Part shown: piece by piece, positions 1 to 9,645 of the stretch
Layout of the letters: every line of letters starts with the position of its first letter
Numbering within the stretch: position 1 is the first letter of the stretch
Source: an uncultured Burkholderiales bacterium
GTDB taxonomy: Bacteria > Pseudomonadota > Gammaproteobacteria > Burkholderiales > Burkholderiaceae_C
Assembly: GCA_903861115.1 (NCBI GenBank)
Contig: CAIOTD010000189.1
Span: forward strand, 1-64,000
DNA: 64,000 bases
Reading direction: 5' to 3'
The notes under the pieces: generated by a model
The model's database searches: none
What the model was told of the DNA's origin: nothing
What the model saw: the letters and a program-made list of their open reading frames with translations, nothing else
Position numbers and translations under genes: made by a program

Positions 1-1
1 C

Positions 2-421
2 CCCGCTTTGCACCTCGAAGGTCGACTGCTCATCGAGATTGAAAGCACCCCAGCCAAAAGAATCAGCACCGCGTTTGAACTGGACGCGGACCCCTTGAGC
101 GGTGAATTGCGCTTGCTTGGCCCTTTGGGGACCACCGCGGCCGTGATCACCTGGACGGAGCACCATGCTCAACTGCAAAGCACAGAGTTGAGCCCCCCGA
201 CGCGCCTGTATCCCAATTTATCCAACTTGACCCAGCACTGGCTTGGAACGGATTTGCCCTTGCAAAGCATCTTGAGCTGGTTGAGCGGACAAGACGAGGA
301 CGTCGTTGGCTGGCAACTCCAAACCGGTGACAAAAACACCAAGATTGCACAAAGGGCTCGGTCCTCAAGCGGTGAACCTTTCGTGCGCATCAAACTGATT
401 TTGAACGAAACAACACCATGA
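2..421 (+). CDS. lolB: Outer membrane lipoprotein LolB, 5' partial
   Basis: LolB receives lipoproteins from the periplasmic carrier LolA and inserts them into the inner leaflet of the outer membrane. The 5' end, including the signal peptide and lipobox, lies before the window; the frame is open to base 2, so the track start at base 8 (TTG) is not the real start. The visible part carries the family pattern: a GRL strand at the beginning, 'LSGELRLLGPLGTT' near residue 33, and the C-terminal 'LTQHWLGTDLPLQSILSWL' region. The stop overlaps the ispE start by 4 bases. The lolB-ispE-prs order is widely conserved in beta- and gammaproteobacteria and supports the call. Confidence 0.88.
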   Translation, partial: PALHLEGRLLIEIESTPAKRISTAFELDADPLSGELRLLGPLGTTAAVITWTEHHAQLQSTELSPPTRLYPNLSNLTQHWLGTDLPLQSILSWLSGQDEDVVGWQLQTGDKNTKIAQRARSSSGEPFVRIKLILNETTP

Positions 422-1302
422 GCACGCCCCCCAAGAACCTCCTGCCTGTGGCAGGCATCAGAGCGCTTCGTCAGGTCTTGGCGCCCGCCAAGCTCAATTT
501 GTTCCTGCACATCAATGCAAGGCGCGCCGATGGTTACCACGAACTTCAGTCCGTGTTCACCTTGATTGACTGGTGCGATATTTTGCACTTTGACTTGAGT
601 GACACGCCGCAGATCAGTCGCATTGACTTGACGTCAACCCTGCCACAAGAGGACTTGGTCATCAAGGCGGCGCGATTGCTCCAAGAAGCATCCCATACAA
701 CACTTGGGGCCACCATTTCCATTGAGAAGCACATTCCCGCTCAAGCCGGCATGGGGGGAGGCTCCTCAGACGCCGCCTCCACCTTGCTCGCCCTCAATCA
801 ATTGTGGGGGCTTCACTGGCCCATTAAAAAGCTCCTACCGCTTGGGCTGCAATTGGGGGCGGATGTGCCGTTTTTTTTACTGGGTCGCAACGCCTTCGTG
901 CAAGGCATTGGTGAGCAATTGACGCCCATTGTGGTGCCCAAGGCACATTTTTTGGTCCTTAAACCCAAGGCAGGACTCGACACCAAATCGATTTTTAGCG
1001 ATCCCTTGCTGCAAAGAGCCACTAAAACTGTTACAATAACTGACTTTGCTGAAGCAGTCTTGGACTTTGGTCGCAATGATTTGCAGCCAGTTGCAAAAAA
1101 ATTATGTCCTGAAATGAACCGGGCCATGGATTGGATAAAATCCTTGGGTCTGATGCCCAAAATGACCGGTTCAGGCAGTGCAGTTTTTGCAAGCGTCGAT
1201 CCGACCTTTGTGTTGCCCAAGGCACCAGAGGACTGGCAAATGAGAATTTGCAGCAATTTGGAAATCCATCCTCTTAATGAATGGATTTCCTTGGACGATT
1301 AA
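418..1302 (+). CDS. ispE: 4-diphosphocytidyl-2-C-methyl-D-erythritol kinase IspE
   Basis: IspE phosphorylates the 2-hydroxyl of CDP-methylerythritol with ATP in the cytosolic MEP pathway for isoprenoid precursors. The 294-residue protein has the usual family length. It starts its catalytic domain with 'PAKLNLFLHI' and 'RADGYHELQSVF' (about residues 23-45). It has the GHMP-kinase glycine-rich ATP loop 'PAQAGMGGGSSDAA' near residue 107 and the C-terminal 'MTGSGSAVFA' motif near 249. The ATG overlaps the lolB stop (ATGA), implying translational coupling. tRNA-Gln and prs follow on the same strand. Confidence 0.97.
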   Translation: MSTPPKNLLPVAGIRALRQVLAPAKLNLFLHINARRADGYHELQSVFTLIDWCDILHFDLSDTPQISRIDLTSTLPQEDLVIKAARLLQEASHTTLGATISIEKHIPAQAGMGGGSSDAASTLLALNQLWGLHWPIKKLLPLGLQLGADVPFFLLGRNAFVQGIGEQLTPIVVPKAHFLVLKPKAGLDTKSIFSDPLLQRATKTVTITDFAEAVLDFGRNDLQPVAKKLCPEMNRAMDWIKSLGLMPKMTGSGSAVFASVDPTFVLPKAPEDWQMRICSNLEIHPLNEWISLDD

Positions 1303-1333
1303 AGGCTTTGAGATGTTTGTCTCGAAGTTGAGT

Positions 1334-1410
1334 AGGGGAGTCGCCAAGTTGGTCAAGGCACCGGATTTTGATTCCGGCATGCGAGGGTTCGAGTCCTTCC
1401 TCCCCTGCCA
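1334..1410 (+). tRNA. tRNA-Gln (anticodon TTG)
   Basis: A 77-base cloverleaf can be folded by eye. The acceptor strand AGGGGAG pairs with CTCCCCT, the anticodon stem CCGGA/TCCGG encloses the loop TTTTGAT with anticodon TTG at 1368-1370, the T arm contains GGTTCGAGTCC, and an encoded CCA forms the 3' end. It lies between ispE and prs, the usual position for tRNA-Gln in this neighbourhood. Confidence 0.96.
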
Positions 1411-1518
1411 TTTTTTTGTGGCATCGCCTTGGAGTTTTCGTCTTAGTTCACTTAAGACCCAGACGCTTAGAGCTTTGTTGATACAGTCTACTGATCGTTT
1501 TTAACACCAAGCGTCTTT

Positions 1519-2496
1519 ATGTCGAACCAAACAAGCCCCGATTTCATGGTCTTTACTGGCAATGCAAACCCTGCATTGGCCCAGGAAATTGCGACGCACT
1601 TGGGCACAGAACTCGGAGGCGCAACCGTTGGTCGCTTCTCTGACGGTGAGGTCACCGTAGAATTGCACCAAAATGTTCGCGCCAGAGATGTGTTTGTTGT
1701 CCAGTCCACTTGCGCGCCCACCAACGAAAATTTGATGGAACTCTTGATCATGGTCGACGCACTCAAAAGAGCGTCGGCTGAGAGAATCAGTGCGGTCATC
1801 CCTTACTACGGTTACGCGAGACAAGACCGCCGTCCCAGATCATCACGGGTGCCCATTTCCGCAAAAATGGTGGCCAATCTCCTTGAGACGGTGGGCGTTG
1901 CTCGCGTGCTCACCATGGATTTGCACGCCGATCAGATTCAAGGGTTTTTTGACATTCCCGTGGACAATATTTATGCCTCTCCTGTGCTGCTTGGCGACCT
2001 GAGACAAAAGAATTACGAAAACTTAATGGTCGTCTCCCCCGATGTGGGTGGCGTGGTCAGGGCACGGGCATTGGCCAAACAACTCAATTGCGATTTGGCC
2101 ATCATTGACAAACGCCGTCCAAAGGCCAATGTCTCCGAGGTGATGAACGTCATTGGTGACATTGAAGGCAGGAATTGCGTCATCATGGACGACATGATTG
2201 ACACAGCTGGCACCTTGGTCAAGGCGGCAGAGGTACTCAAGGAGCGAGGCGCTCGAAAAGTTTACGCGTATTGCACGCACCCCATTTTCTCCGGCCCTGC
2301 CATTGAGCGCATTGCCAAGGGAGATGCTTTGGACGAGGTGGTGATCACCAACACCATCCCCTTGAGCAAAGAAGCACAGCAATGCAAAAAGATTCGCCAA
2401 CTCTCTGTTGCTGCGTTGATCGCTGAGACGATACAACGCATCGCCAAAGGAGAGTCGGTCATGAGTTTGTTCTCCGATCAGGATCAATTGTTCTAA
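1519..2496 (+). CDS. prs: Ribose-phosphate pyrophosphokinase (PRPP synthetase)
   Basis: The enzyme makes PRPP from ribose 5-phosphate and ATP, feeding purine, pyrimidine, histidine and tryptophan synthesis in the cytosol. The 325-residue protein has the class I features: '[10 protein letters not shown]' near residue 40, the ATP-binding '[10 protein letters not shown]' near 95, the metal/ribose-5-P site '[12 protein letters not shown]' near 135, and the PRPP loop '[14 protein letters not shown]' near 220. The ATG at 1519 leaves about 108 bases after the tRNA. Within this window it also connects functionally to pyrR/pyrB and purH. Confidence 0.98.
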   Translation: MSNQTSPDFMVFTGNANPALAQEIATHLGTELGGATVGRFSDGEVTVELHQNVRARDVFVVQSTCAPTNENLMELLIMVDALKRASAERISAVIPYYGYARQDRRPRSSRVPISAKMVANLLETVGVARVLTMDLHADQIQGFFDIPVDNIYASPVLLGDLRQKNYENLMVVSPDVGGVVRARALAKQLNCDLAIIDKRRPKANVSEVMNVIGDIEGRNCVIMDDMIDTAGTLVKAAEVLKERGARKVYAYCTHPIFSGPAIERIAKGDALDEVVITNTIPLSKEAQQCKKIRQLSVAALIAETIQRIAKGESVMSLFSDQDQLF

Positions 2497-2609
2497 GGAC
2501 ATTGAGGTTCAAAGAAACGGGGAATGAAAAAGTGGACTGGCATGTTGAAGTGCCAGTTATTTACAAGACCGAGTCACACTGGTCGCGGTGGACTCAATTG
2601 GAGTGATAT

Positions 2610-3224
2610 ATGAAATTTGTAGCTTTTGAGCGCGCAAAAAATGGGACGGGTGCGAGCCGCCGTCTGCGCATTACGGGTCGTACACCTGGTATCGTGTACG
2701 GCGGCACAGCCGAGCCTTTGTTGATCGAACTCGATCACAACGCTTTGTGGTACACCTTGAAAAAGGAAGCCTTCCACGCCACCATCCTTGACATGGAATT
2801 GAACGGCAAAGAGAGCAAAGTGTTGCTTCGCGATGTGCAATACCATCCCTTTAAACAACAAGTCTTGCACGTTGACTTTCAACGCGTTGACGCAACCACA
2901 AAACTCACCATGAAAGTGCCATTGCACTACAGTGGTCAAGAGAGCTCACCTGCTGTTAAGGCAGACGCATGTCTTGTCAACTTGGTGATCACTGAGCTTG
3001 AGGTCACTTGCTTGCCTTCACAACTGCCTGAGTTCATCGCTGTTGACCTCTCCAATTTGAAGAAGGGCACTTCTTTGCACTTGGAAGATGTTAAATTGCC
3101 CGCTGGCGTTGTCGCGGTCACACACGGCAAGAAAAACCCCGTGTTGGTCTCTGTGGTGTCCGTTGCTGCTGAGGCTGAGCCCACACCAGCTGCAGATGCA
3201 AAGAAACCTGAAGGCAAAAAGTAA
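2610..3224 (+). CDS. rplY: 50S ribosomal protein L25/Ctc
   Basis: This is the 5S rRNA-binding ribosomal protein of the L25/TL5/CTC family, long form (204 residues: an N-terminal L25 beta-barrel domain plus the C-terminal TL5 domain). The N-terminal '[15 protein letters not shown]' and '[10 protein letters not shown]' are diagnostic, followed by '[22 protein letters not shown]' near residue 72. The extreme C-terminus is a low-complexity Ala/Pro/Lys tail, common in this family. It sits between prs and pth and is closed by a strong intrinsic terminator, so pth probably has its own promoter. Confidence 0.96.
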   Translation: MKFVAFERAKNGTGASRRLRITGRTPGIVYGGTAEPLLIELDHNALWYTLKKEAFHATILDMELNGKESKVLLRDVQYHPFKQQVLHVDFQRVDATTKLTMKVPLHYSGQESSPAVKADACLVNLVITELEVTCLPSQLPEFIAVDLSNLKKGTSLHLEDVKLPAGVVAVTHGKKNPVLVSVVSVAAEAEPTPAADAKKPEGKK

Positions 3225-3258
3225 ACTCGAAAGAGTCTTGTTTTTGACTTCAAACAAG

Positions 3259-3288
3259 AAGGCCCCAGTTGATCTGGGGCCTTTTTTT
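3259..3288 (+). terminator. Intrinsic terminator after rplY
   Basis: A GC-rich 8-bp stem (GGCCCCAG/CTGGGGCC) with a 5-base loop is preceded by AA and followed directly by seven T. It lies 35 bases past the rplY stop and before the pth start. Confidence 0.92.
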
Positions 3289-3349
3289 GCATGAGACATC
3301 TGTTTTATTTCATCCCTGGGCCGCGTCCACTTTTACAATCAAAGGCATC

Positions 3350-3964
3350 ATGATCAAACTCTTTGTTGGACTGGGCAACCCAGGGACCGAATACGACCAA
3401 ACGCGCCACAATGCGGGCTTTTGGTGGATTGACCGCTTGAGTGAACAACTCAAAGCCCCCTTGCATTATGAAAAGAATTTCAAAGCACTTGCCGCAAAAG
3501 TACAGTGGAAGGACCAAACTTTGTGGCTGTTAGAGCCGCAAACGTTCATGAACCTCTCGGGTCAATCGGTTGCGGCATTGGCAAAATTTTTCAAAATCAC
3601 GCCGCAAGAAATATTGGTCGTGCACGATGAACTGGACGTCACGCCCGGCCAAGCCAAATTGAAGTTGGGTGGCTCGCATGCGGGGCACAATGGACTCAGA
3701 GACATTCACGCGCAATTGGGCAGTGATCAATACTGGCGACTGCGCCTGGGCATTGGTCACCCTGGGGTCAAGTCAGAGGTGATTCACTGGGTGCTGAAAA
3801 AACCCTCTCTCGAGCAACGCCAAGACATTGATGAATGCTTGAATCGCACGCTGGGTGCATTTGAAGACTTGGTCGCAGGGGACATGACCAAAGCGACCCT
3901 AAAAATTCACACCTCCAAGCCGCCCCGACCCAAGCCTCCTCGCATTGACATCAAGCCTCTTTAG
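3350..3964 (+). CDS. pth: Peptidyl-tRNA hydrolase
   Basis: Pth releases tRNA from peptidyl-tRNA dropped by ribosomes. I chose the ATG at 3350 ([12 protein letters not shown]) rather than the ORF-track start at 3269, because the family begins exactly there and the longer form would overlap the rplY terminator. The 204-residue protein has the catalytic-site sequence '[16 protein letters not shown]' (His about residue 21), '[12 protein letters not shown]' near 63, '[10 protein letters not shown]' near 92, and '[13 protein letters not shown]' near 108. The C-terminus ends in a Pro/Lys-rich tail. Confidence 0.97.
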   Translation: MIKLFVGLGNPGTEYDQTRHNAGFWWIDRLSEQLKAPLHYEKNFKALAAKVQWKDQTLWLLEPQTFMNLSGQSVAALAKFFKITPQEILVVHDELDVTPGQAKLKLGGSHAGHNGLRDIHAQLGSDQYWRLRLGIGHPGVKSEVIHWVLKKPSLEQRQDIDECLNRTLGAFEDLVAGDMTKATLKIHTSKPPRPKPPRIDIKPL

Positions 3965-4019
3965 GCATGTTGGGTCAACGCAAGGCACGAGAAAGCCACT
4001 TTTTTTTCTTGCGTCATCT

Positions 4020-4292
<273 letters not shown>

Positions 4293-4343
4293 CTATTCGT
4301 TCTGTTCATAAAAAATCCACGCCGAAATGCTTTGACCCACTTT

Positions 4344-4832
4344 TTAGCGCGTCACCCGCTCGCTTAAAGCCTTCTCAATGGGGCTTGAGACCCACTGCGA
4401 GACGTCCCCCCCCAGAGCCGAGATCTCCCGTATCAACGTGCTGGACAAGGACTGGAACTGTGCATCAGGGGTCAAAAAGATCGTCTCCAACTCAGGCGAC
4501 AAGAGCTTGTTCATGCCCGCCAATTGACACTCGTAATCGAAATCCGTCATCGAGCGCACGCCACGAACCATCACCTTGGCCCCGACTTGAACAGCAAAAT
4601 CTTTGACCAAGCCCTCAAAGGCCATCACCTCGACGTTGGGATGGGACGCAAGAGCGGCTCGGGCCAAATCCATGCGCTCGCTCAACGTGAACAGCGTCTT
4701 TTTGTGATGCGCATGCGCCACCGCCAAAACAACATGATCAAACATCTGAGCACTGCGAACAACGATGTTCTCGTGACCCAAAGTCAAGGGATCAAATGTA
4801 CCGGGGTAAATGGCTTTGACAGTCTTAGACAT
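4344..4832 (-). CDS. coaD: Phosphopantetheine adenylyltransferase CoaD
   Basis: CoaD adenylates 4'-phosphopantetheine to dephospho-CoA, the penultimate step of coenzyme A synthesis. The 162-residue protein shows the nucleotidyltransferase TxGH-type motif 'YPGTFDPLTLGHENIV' at residues 9-24. It also has 'VRGVRSMTDFDYECQLAGMN' near 90 and the ISSTLIRE-equivalent 'LSSTLIREISALGGDVS' near 128. The minus-strand order rsmD-coaD-ferredoxin is a frequent proteobacterial arrangement. Confidence 0.97.
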   Translation of the reverse strand: MSKTVKAIYPGTFDPLTLGHENIVVRSAQMFDHVVLAVAHAHHKKTLFTLSERMDLARAALASHPNVEVMAFEGLVKDFAVQVGAKVMVRGVRSMTDFDYECQLAGMNKLLSPELETIFLTPDAQFQSLSSTLIREISALGGDVSQWVSSPIEKALSERVTR

Positions 4833-4912
4833 CCAAGGACCTCACTCTCATAAAAACACCTGCCGTGGACAAAACGGTGAGAGAAGCACTTCACCCAAAG
4901 TTTGCGCCACTT

Positions 4913-5470
4913 TTACTGGATTCTATGCAATAAGTGGGCATGAACTTGGCCCGCTTTTAAATACTTTGCGCACTCCAGTCCCATGTCCTTGAGCCACTCG
5001 GCTTGCAAGGGCTTGGGCGACTCAACATACAGTTGCCCCAAAGCCTTCAAGCACCCCATGCCGGCTTTGATCGCGGGCCCAAACAAATCGCTTTGAAAGG
5101 GGGGGTCGATGAACACCACATCCACCGATGCTTTGGGCAAATGAGACAAGCCTTGGATCGCATCCATTTTGCTCAAAGTGACCCCCTGGGCCTTGAGTCG
5201 CACGATGTGCTGCTCAATGGCTTGGCACAAGGACTTGTCGAGCTCAAAAAGCTGTACAGATTTCGCCCCCCTTGAGGCACTCTCCAAACCCAAAATGCCG
5301 GTCCCTGCAAAAGCATCCACACAGTGCCAACCACTCAAATCTTGGCCCAACCAATTGAACAAGGTCTCGCGCACTCGATCCGGCGTGGGTCGAAGGCCTT
5401 CACGCTCCATCACCGGGATCTTGGAGCGCTTCCAAACTCCGCCAATGATTCTCAGCGAGTGAGCACTCAA
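4913..5470 (-). CDS. rsmD: 16S rRNA (guanine966-N2)-methyltransferase RsmD
   Basis: RsmD methylates N2 of G966 in 16S rRNA during 30S assembly using S-adenosylmethionine. The 185-residue protein has 'RIIGGVWKRSKIPV' at the N-terminus, 'LRPTPDRVRETLFNWL' near residue 26, the SAM-binding 'DAFAGTGILGLESASRGA' near 52, and the catalytic 'FIDPPF' near 122. Its ATG overlaps the stop of the upstream M16 gene by 4 bases, so it is probably translated from the same message. Confidence 0.95.
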   Translation of the reverse strand: MSAHSLRIIGGVWKRSKIPVMEREGLRPTPDRVRETLFNWLGQDLSGWHCVDAFAGTGILGLESASRGAKSVQLFELDKSLCQAIEQHIVRLKAQGVTLSKMDAIQGLSHLPKASVDVVFIDPPFQSDLFGPAIKAGMGCLKALGQLYVESPKPLQAEWLKDMGLECAKYLKAGQVHAHLLHRIQ

Positions 5471-6867
5471 GGCTTGACCCCGACCACAACGGTTGCCATT
5501 TTTTTGGGGTCAATGAGTCCTTTGAAGGCTTGGTGGATGTCTTGCACAGTCACCTTTTGCACCTCTTGCGTCCAGGTTTGTAGATAGTCAAGTGGCAAGT
5601 GATACCAAGCGATGTTGGCCACATTGTCCAAAAGCTTTTTGTTGCTGTCGATCCTGAGGGCAAAGCCACCCACCAAATTGTCCTTGGCCGCTTGGAGCTC
5701 CAACGCTGTGGGGCCCTCGCTCACAAACTCCTCCAACACGTTTTGGACCACCTTCAAAGCCTCCTCGGTTTGATCTCCTCGGGTTTGCAGCCCAATGGTA
5801 AAGGGGCCTGCTTGCAATGCGGGTGAGAAGTAACTGTAGACGCTGTAACTCAAACCCCTTTTCTCTCGCACTTGCTCGGTGAGTCGAGACACAAAGCCCC
5901 CGCCTCCGAGAATGTAGTTGCCAACCGTGAGCGGGAAATAACGGGGATCGGCGCGGTCAATGCCCGGCTGGCCCATCAGGACGTGGGACTGTGCTGAATT
6001 GAAGGGGATGTTGATGCGCTGCGCATGGGTCAAGGACTTGACCTCACCAAAGGAGTGTGCCGGTGTGCGCCCTCCTTGGGCAATGCCCGAGTTGCCTGGT
6101 GAGGAAGACGTCTCACAAGGGAGCGTGGACTTCAACTGAAGCGCCAAATCGTTGGCAAGCGCCAAGACTTGCTCACGGCTTAAAGCGCCCACCATGCTGA
6201 CCTTGGTTTGGCATGCGTTTAAATACTTGGCATGAAAGGCTTTCAAATCACTGATTTGGATGCGTTTGATGGAGTCCTCGCTCATGGCCCGTGCATAAGG
6301 ATGGTCTTGCATGACCGCCGCTTTGAACGCCCGTGCTGCAACCGGTGCAGGCTGGGTCAAACTCTCCTTGAGATCTGAGAGCAAGCGGGTCTTCTCACGC
6401 GTCCAAATGTTTGCATTGAAAGCCGGCGTGGTGATTTGACGAAACGCCATCTTCATGGCTGGACGCAAGACCGCATCCTGGCTCAAAGACCGAATGTAGA
6501 TGCTCATCCGATCATCGCCTGTGCTGGCCAAAAAGACCGCACCCCAGTCGGCCCAAGCCTGCCCAATCGCATTTTCATCAAGCGCAGGATTTTTTCCCTG
6601 CGCCAAAACGCCTTTGTTGAGCATCATCGCAACCCCTGAAGCGACGCCAACTTTGCTGGGGGGATCCCTTCTCGCACCGGCATCAAAATCAATTTGAATG
6701 TCCACCATGGGCAGCGATTGAACATTGACCCAATACACATCGAGCCCGCCTTGCAAGCTCACATGCTCGATGGGCAAAGCCCCCCAAGAAAGGCTTGCAA
6801 ATAAAGCCCCGCCAACGAGCCCCGTGTTGAGGAAACACTTGAATAATTTGTTCACAGTCGTTTGCAT
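5467..6867 (-). CDS. M16 peptidase-family protein lacking the zinc motif
   Basis: This is an exported protein of the M16 (pitrilysin/processing peptidase) family, 466 residues, with an N-terminal signal-like stretch ending near 'LSWGALP'. Where active members have HxxEH, this one reads 'GVASGVAMMLNKG' (about residue 75), so both His residues and the Glu are missing. The C-terminal half keeps the family pattern 'GGGFVSRLTEQVREKRGLSYSVYSYF'. It follows an active M16 gene by 5 bases. By analogy with mitochondrial processing peptidase and related bacterial pairs, it is likely the non-catalytic partner of a heterodimer; that is inference. Confidence 0.9.
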   Translation of the reverse strand: MQTTVNKLFKCFLNTGLVGGALFASLSWGALPIEHVSLQGGLDVYWVNVQSLPMVDIQIDFDAGARRDPPSKVGVASGVAMMLNKGVLAQGKNPALDENAIGQAWADWGAVFLASTGDDRMSIYIRSLSQDAVLRPAMKMAFRQITTPAFNANIWTREKTRLLSDLKESLTQPAPVAARAFKAAVMQDHPYARAMSEDSIKRIQISDLKAFHAKYLNACQTKVSMVGALSREQVLALANDLALQLKSTLPCETSSSPGNSGIAQGGRTPAHSFGEVKSLTHAQRINIPFNSAQSHVLMGQPGIDRADPRYFPLTVGNYILGGGGFVSRLTEQVREKRGLSYSVYSYFSPALQAGPFTIGLQTRGDQTEEALKVVQNVLEEFVSEGPTALELQAAKDNLVGGFALRIDSNKKLLDNVANIAWYHLPLDYLQTWTQEVQKVTVQDIHQAFKGLIDPKKMATVVVGVKP

Positions 6868-6872
6868 TGCGT

Positions 6873-8333
6873 TTACCTTCCAACACCAGCCATGCGTTTG
6901 GCTTGTTCTTGTCGTTTTTGAGTGGCTGCATCGATGGGTTCTGGCAGCAAGTAAGCGACGCTCAAGGTGTCGTCACTGAAATATTTGCGGGCCACGTCTT
7001 GGACTTGTTTGGATTCCACTTGTGCAAGGGCCTCGATCAACAAATCGTTGGTGTCCAGTGGCAAGCCCCTGGCCCAAAAGGCCCCCATCTCTTGAGCTTG
7101 ATTGAAAAACGAATCGCGTTTGTAAACGGCTTGGGCCACATACTGCGCCTTCACACGTTTGAGCTCAGAGGCACTCACACCTTCACGTGCAATTTTTTGA
7201 ATCTGAGCTTTCAAACGCTCTTCGAGTTTGGACAAGGGCACGCCCGCCTTGGGCACCGCCTCAAGCATGAAGGTCTGCGGCCCGCGACCTGCAAAATCGT
7301 AATAAGCACCGGCCTCTTGTGCCAAGGCACCAGGCCCCTGCGTGAGCTCTCGGTCCAAGCGGGCCCCATCGTACCCGTCCAGCAAGGCCGACAAAACCGT
7401 CAACGCCAGTGCATCCTTGTTGCTTTGCTGGCCATCAAAACGCTTAAATCCGGGCGCGTGCCAAGACAAAAGCACATAGGCTTGCTCTGCGGGGGCCTTC
7501 AAGCTCACACGGCGCACGCCGTGTTGATCTGGCTCTGTGCGAGGTTTTCTCACAGGCAAGACCTTGGTGGGCAAATGTCCATAATATGTTTTGGCCAAAG
7601 CTTGCACCTTTTGGACATCGACATCGCCCACCACCACCAAAACGGCGTTGTTTGGGGCATACCACGCACGGTAAAAATCTCTGGCGTCGTTGGGGGTCAT
7701 GGCGTGCAAATCTTCCATCCAACCAATCACCGGTCGACGGTAAGGGTTGGCCAACCACTGTGTGGCCTCGAGTTGCTCATAAAGCTTCGCGCGAGGCGCA
7801 TCGTCGGTTCTCATGCGGCGCTCCTCTTTGACCACTTCGAGTTCTTTGATGAACTCTTCATCGGCCCATGCGTTGTTGGCAAACCGATCGGCCTCGAGTT
7901 TCATCACGCTTTCAAGCTGAGAGGCGGGAATTTGTTGGAAATAGCCCGTGAAGTCTTTGTCGGTGAAGGCATTTTCGCGCCCACCCAAAGCCGCTACTTT
8001 TTTTGAGAACTCGCCAGCGGGCACACTGGGGGTGCCCTTGAACATCATGTGCTCTAAGATGTGTGCAATGCCCGTGTAGCCGTCCACCTCATCCATGGAG
8101 CCGACTTTGACCCACAGCATGTGAACGGCTGTGGGGGCTTTCGCGTCGGGCTTGACGACAACGGTCAAGCCGTTGTCCAAGGTGCTCACATGGATGCCAT
8201 GGGCCTTTAAAGTTGTCACATCCATGCTCTGTGCACCAGCGAGATCGGTGAACATGCCCACCAGGCCCGCCAAAACCCCTAAAATCATCCAGACCTTGCG
8301 CGCACAATGCGCGCGTGTATTTTTTCCCTGCAT
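6873..8333 (-). CDS. M16 zinc metallopeptidase, active subunit, exported
   Basis: This is a periplasmic or membrane-associated zinc peptidase of the M16 family. The motif 'GIAHILEHMMFKGT' supplies HxxEH (about residue 85 of the chosen form), and the distal ligand is in 'VMKLEADRF'. I chose the ATG at 8333 because the protein then begins with a good signal peptide: basic n-region 'MQGKNTRAHCARK', a hydrophobic core, and AGA before the mature end. The track start at 8396 would add 21 residues without a signal-like profile. It is the promoter-proximal gene of M16-M16-rsmD and diverges from ftsY. The substrate is unknown. Confidence 0.92.
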   Translation of the reverse strand: MQGKNTRAHCARKVWMILGVLAGLVGMFTDLAGAQSMDVTTLKAHGIHVSTLDNGLTVVVKPDAKAPTAVHMLWVKVGSMDEVDGYTGIAHILEHMMFKGTPSVPAGEFSKKVAALGGRENAFTDKDFTGYFQQIPASQLESVMKLEADRFANNAWADEEFIKELEVVKEERRMRTDDAPRAKLYEQLEATQWLANPYRRPVIGWMEDLHAMTPNDARDFYRAWYAPNNAVLVVVGDVDVQKVQALAKTYYGHLPTKVLPVRKPRTEPDQHGVRRVSLKAPAEQAYVLLSWHAPGFKRFDGQQSNKDALALTVLSALLDGYDGARLDRELTQGPGALAQEAGAYYDFAGRGPQTFMLEAVPKAGVPLSKLEERLKAQIQKIAREGVSASELKRVKAQYVAQAVYKRDSFFNQAQEMGAFWARGLPLDTNDLLIEALAQVESKQVQDVARKYFSDDTLSVAYLLPEPIDAATQKRQEQAKRMAGVGR

Positions 8334-8438
8334 CACGGTATGCCGATCCAATAAAAGGTTTAAGATCACTGTACAAGACGAGAGCCTAACACGCATGTGT
8401 CCAAGTTCTCTGTGCGCTATTGTAGAAACTGATTGTCA

Positions 8439-9434
8439 ATGTTTAGTTTATTCAAAAAAAAAGACCCTTCGCCGATAAAAGTCCAGGCCCCTGCTGAGCA
8501 AGAGGCCCAGGCCCTGCCTTGGGTCAAACGCTTGGCCCAAGGCCTCAAGAAAACCAGCTCCAACCTCGCTCAGGTGTTTGTGGGTGCGCACATCGATGAG
8601 ACCCTTTTTGAGCAATTGGAGGAGGCCTTGCTGATGGCGGATGCGGGGGTGAAAGCCACCGATTATTTACTGAAAGACTTGCAAGCCCAGGTCAAAAAAC
8701 AAGGCCTTGTTGAACCCAGTGCCGTCAAAGCCCTTCTCTCACAATCCTTGTGCACCTTGCTCCAACCCCTTGAAGCCCAGATGGACATCACAAAAGAAAA
8801 ACCTTTTGTGATCATGGTGGCCGGGGTCAATGGTGCGGGCAAAACCACCTCCATTGGCAAACTCACCCGCCACTTGAGCGATGCCGGAGCCTCGGTGCTG
8901 CTGGCCGCAGCGGACACCTTTCGAGCCGCGGCCAAAGAGCAATTGGAGAGTTGGGCCACAAAGACTGAAGTCGAAATCATCTCTCAAGCGCAAGGCGATC
9001 CTGCTGCCGTGAGCTTTGATGCGGTCAACGCCGCAAAATCACGTGGCCGCGATGTGGTCCTCATCGACACCGCCGGTCGATTGCCCACACAGTTGCACCT
9101 CATGCAAGAGTTGCAAAAGATCAAACGCGTGATCCAAAAAGCACAAGCCTCTGCCCCCCATGAAACTTTGTTGGTCATTGATGGCAACACGGGCCAAAAC
9201 GCATTGGCCCAGGTCAAAGCCTTTGACGAGGCCTTGGATCTCACGGGCCTCATTGTGACCAAACTCGACGGCACCGCCAAAGGGGGTGCCATTGCCGCCA
9301 TCGCCCTTTGGGGCTTGGAGCGGGCCTTGACCAAAGGGCGCCCTTTGCCGGTGTATTTCGTCGGGGTGGGCGAAAAATTAGAAGACCTGCAAGTCTTCAA
9401 GGCCCAGGAGTTTTGCGACGCCTTGCTCAATTAG
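8439..9434 (+). CDS. ftsY: Signal recognition particle receptor FtsY
   Basis: FtsY is the membrane-associated SRP-receptor GTPase that docks ribosome-nascent chain complexes to SecYEG. The 331-residue form from ATG 8439 is chosen over the TTG two codons upstream. The order is a short basic N-terminus 'MFSLFKKK', the N helical domain, then the G domain with 'GVNGAGKTTSIGKL' (about 130), 'DTFRAAAKEQL' (about 160), 'DTAGRLPTQ' (about 210) and 'TKLDGTAKGG' (about 272). The long acidic A domain of the E. coli protein is essentially absent. It diverges from the M16/rsmD operon. The genes that follow are not ftsE-ftsX. Confidence 0.97.
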   Translation: MFSLFKKKDPSPIKVQAPAEQEAQALPWVKRLAQGLKKTSSNLAQVFVGAHIDETLFEQLEEALLMADAGVKATDYLLKDLQAQVKKQGLVEPSAVKALLSQSLCTLLQPLEAQMDITKEKPFVIMVAGVNGAGKTTSIGKLTRHLSDAGASVLLAAADTFRAAAKEQLESWATKTEVEIISQAQGDPAAVSFDAVNAAKSRGRDVVLIDTAGRLPTQLHLMQELQKIKRVIQKAQASAPHETLLVIDGNTGQNALAQVKAFDEALDLTGLIVTKLDGTAKGGAIAAIALWGLERALTKGRPLPVYFVGVGEKLEDLQVFKAQEFCDALLN

Positions 9435-9645
9435 GCCTGGGCCCCGATGGGGCTGGCATGCCCAAGAGGCCCTAGAAAACCAAGGGGCCTGTGAGACGGG
9501 TTAAAATGCCCCTTTAAAATCCTCCCGCAAAGACAGGTCACCTTCTTGACCCATCGATTTTTTTCACGCGTTCAACCTCGATCTGTACAGGCGCTGAAGC
9601 TTTTACAGATTGCGCTTGACGTGGGACTTTCAAGGAACTATACAC

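Noticed and set aside
1334-1410. tRNA-Gln as an element attachment site
   Set aside because: The flanking genes keep the conserved ispE-prs order, leaving no room for an inserted element.
6867-8006. 379-aa plus-strand ORF opposite the active M16 gene
   Set aside because: It is the antisense shadow of a gene with a clear HxxEH motif. Its translation shows no family pattern and a biased composition.
9435-9500. GC-rich short inverted repeats after ftsY as a terminator
   Set aside because: Several short GC hairpins are possible but none has a T tract or a long uninterrupted stem.
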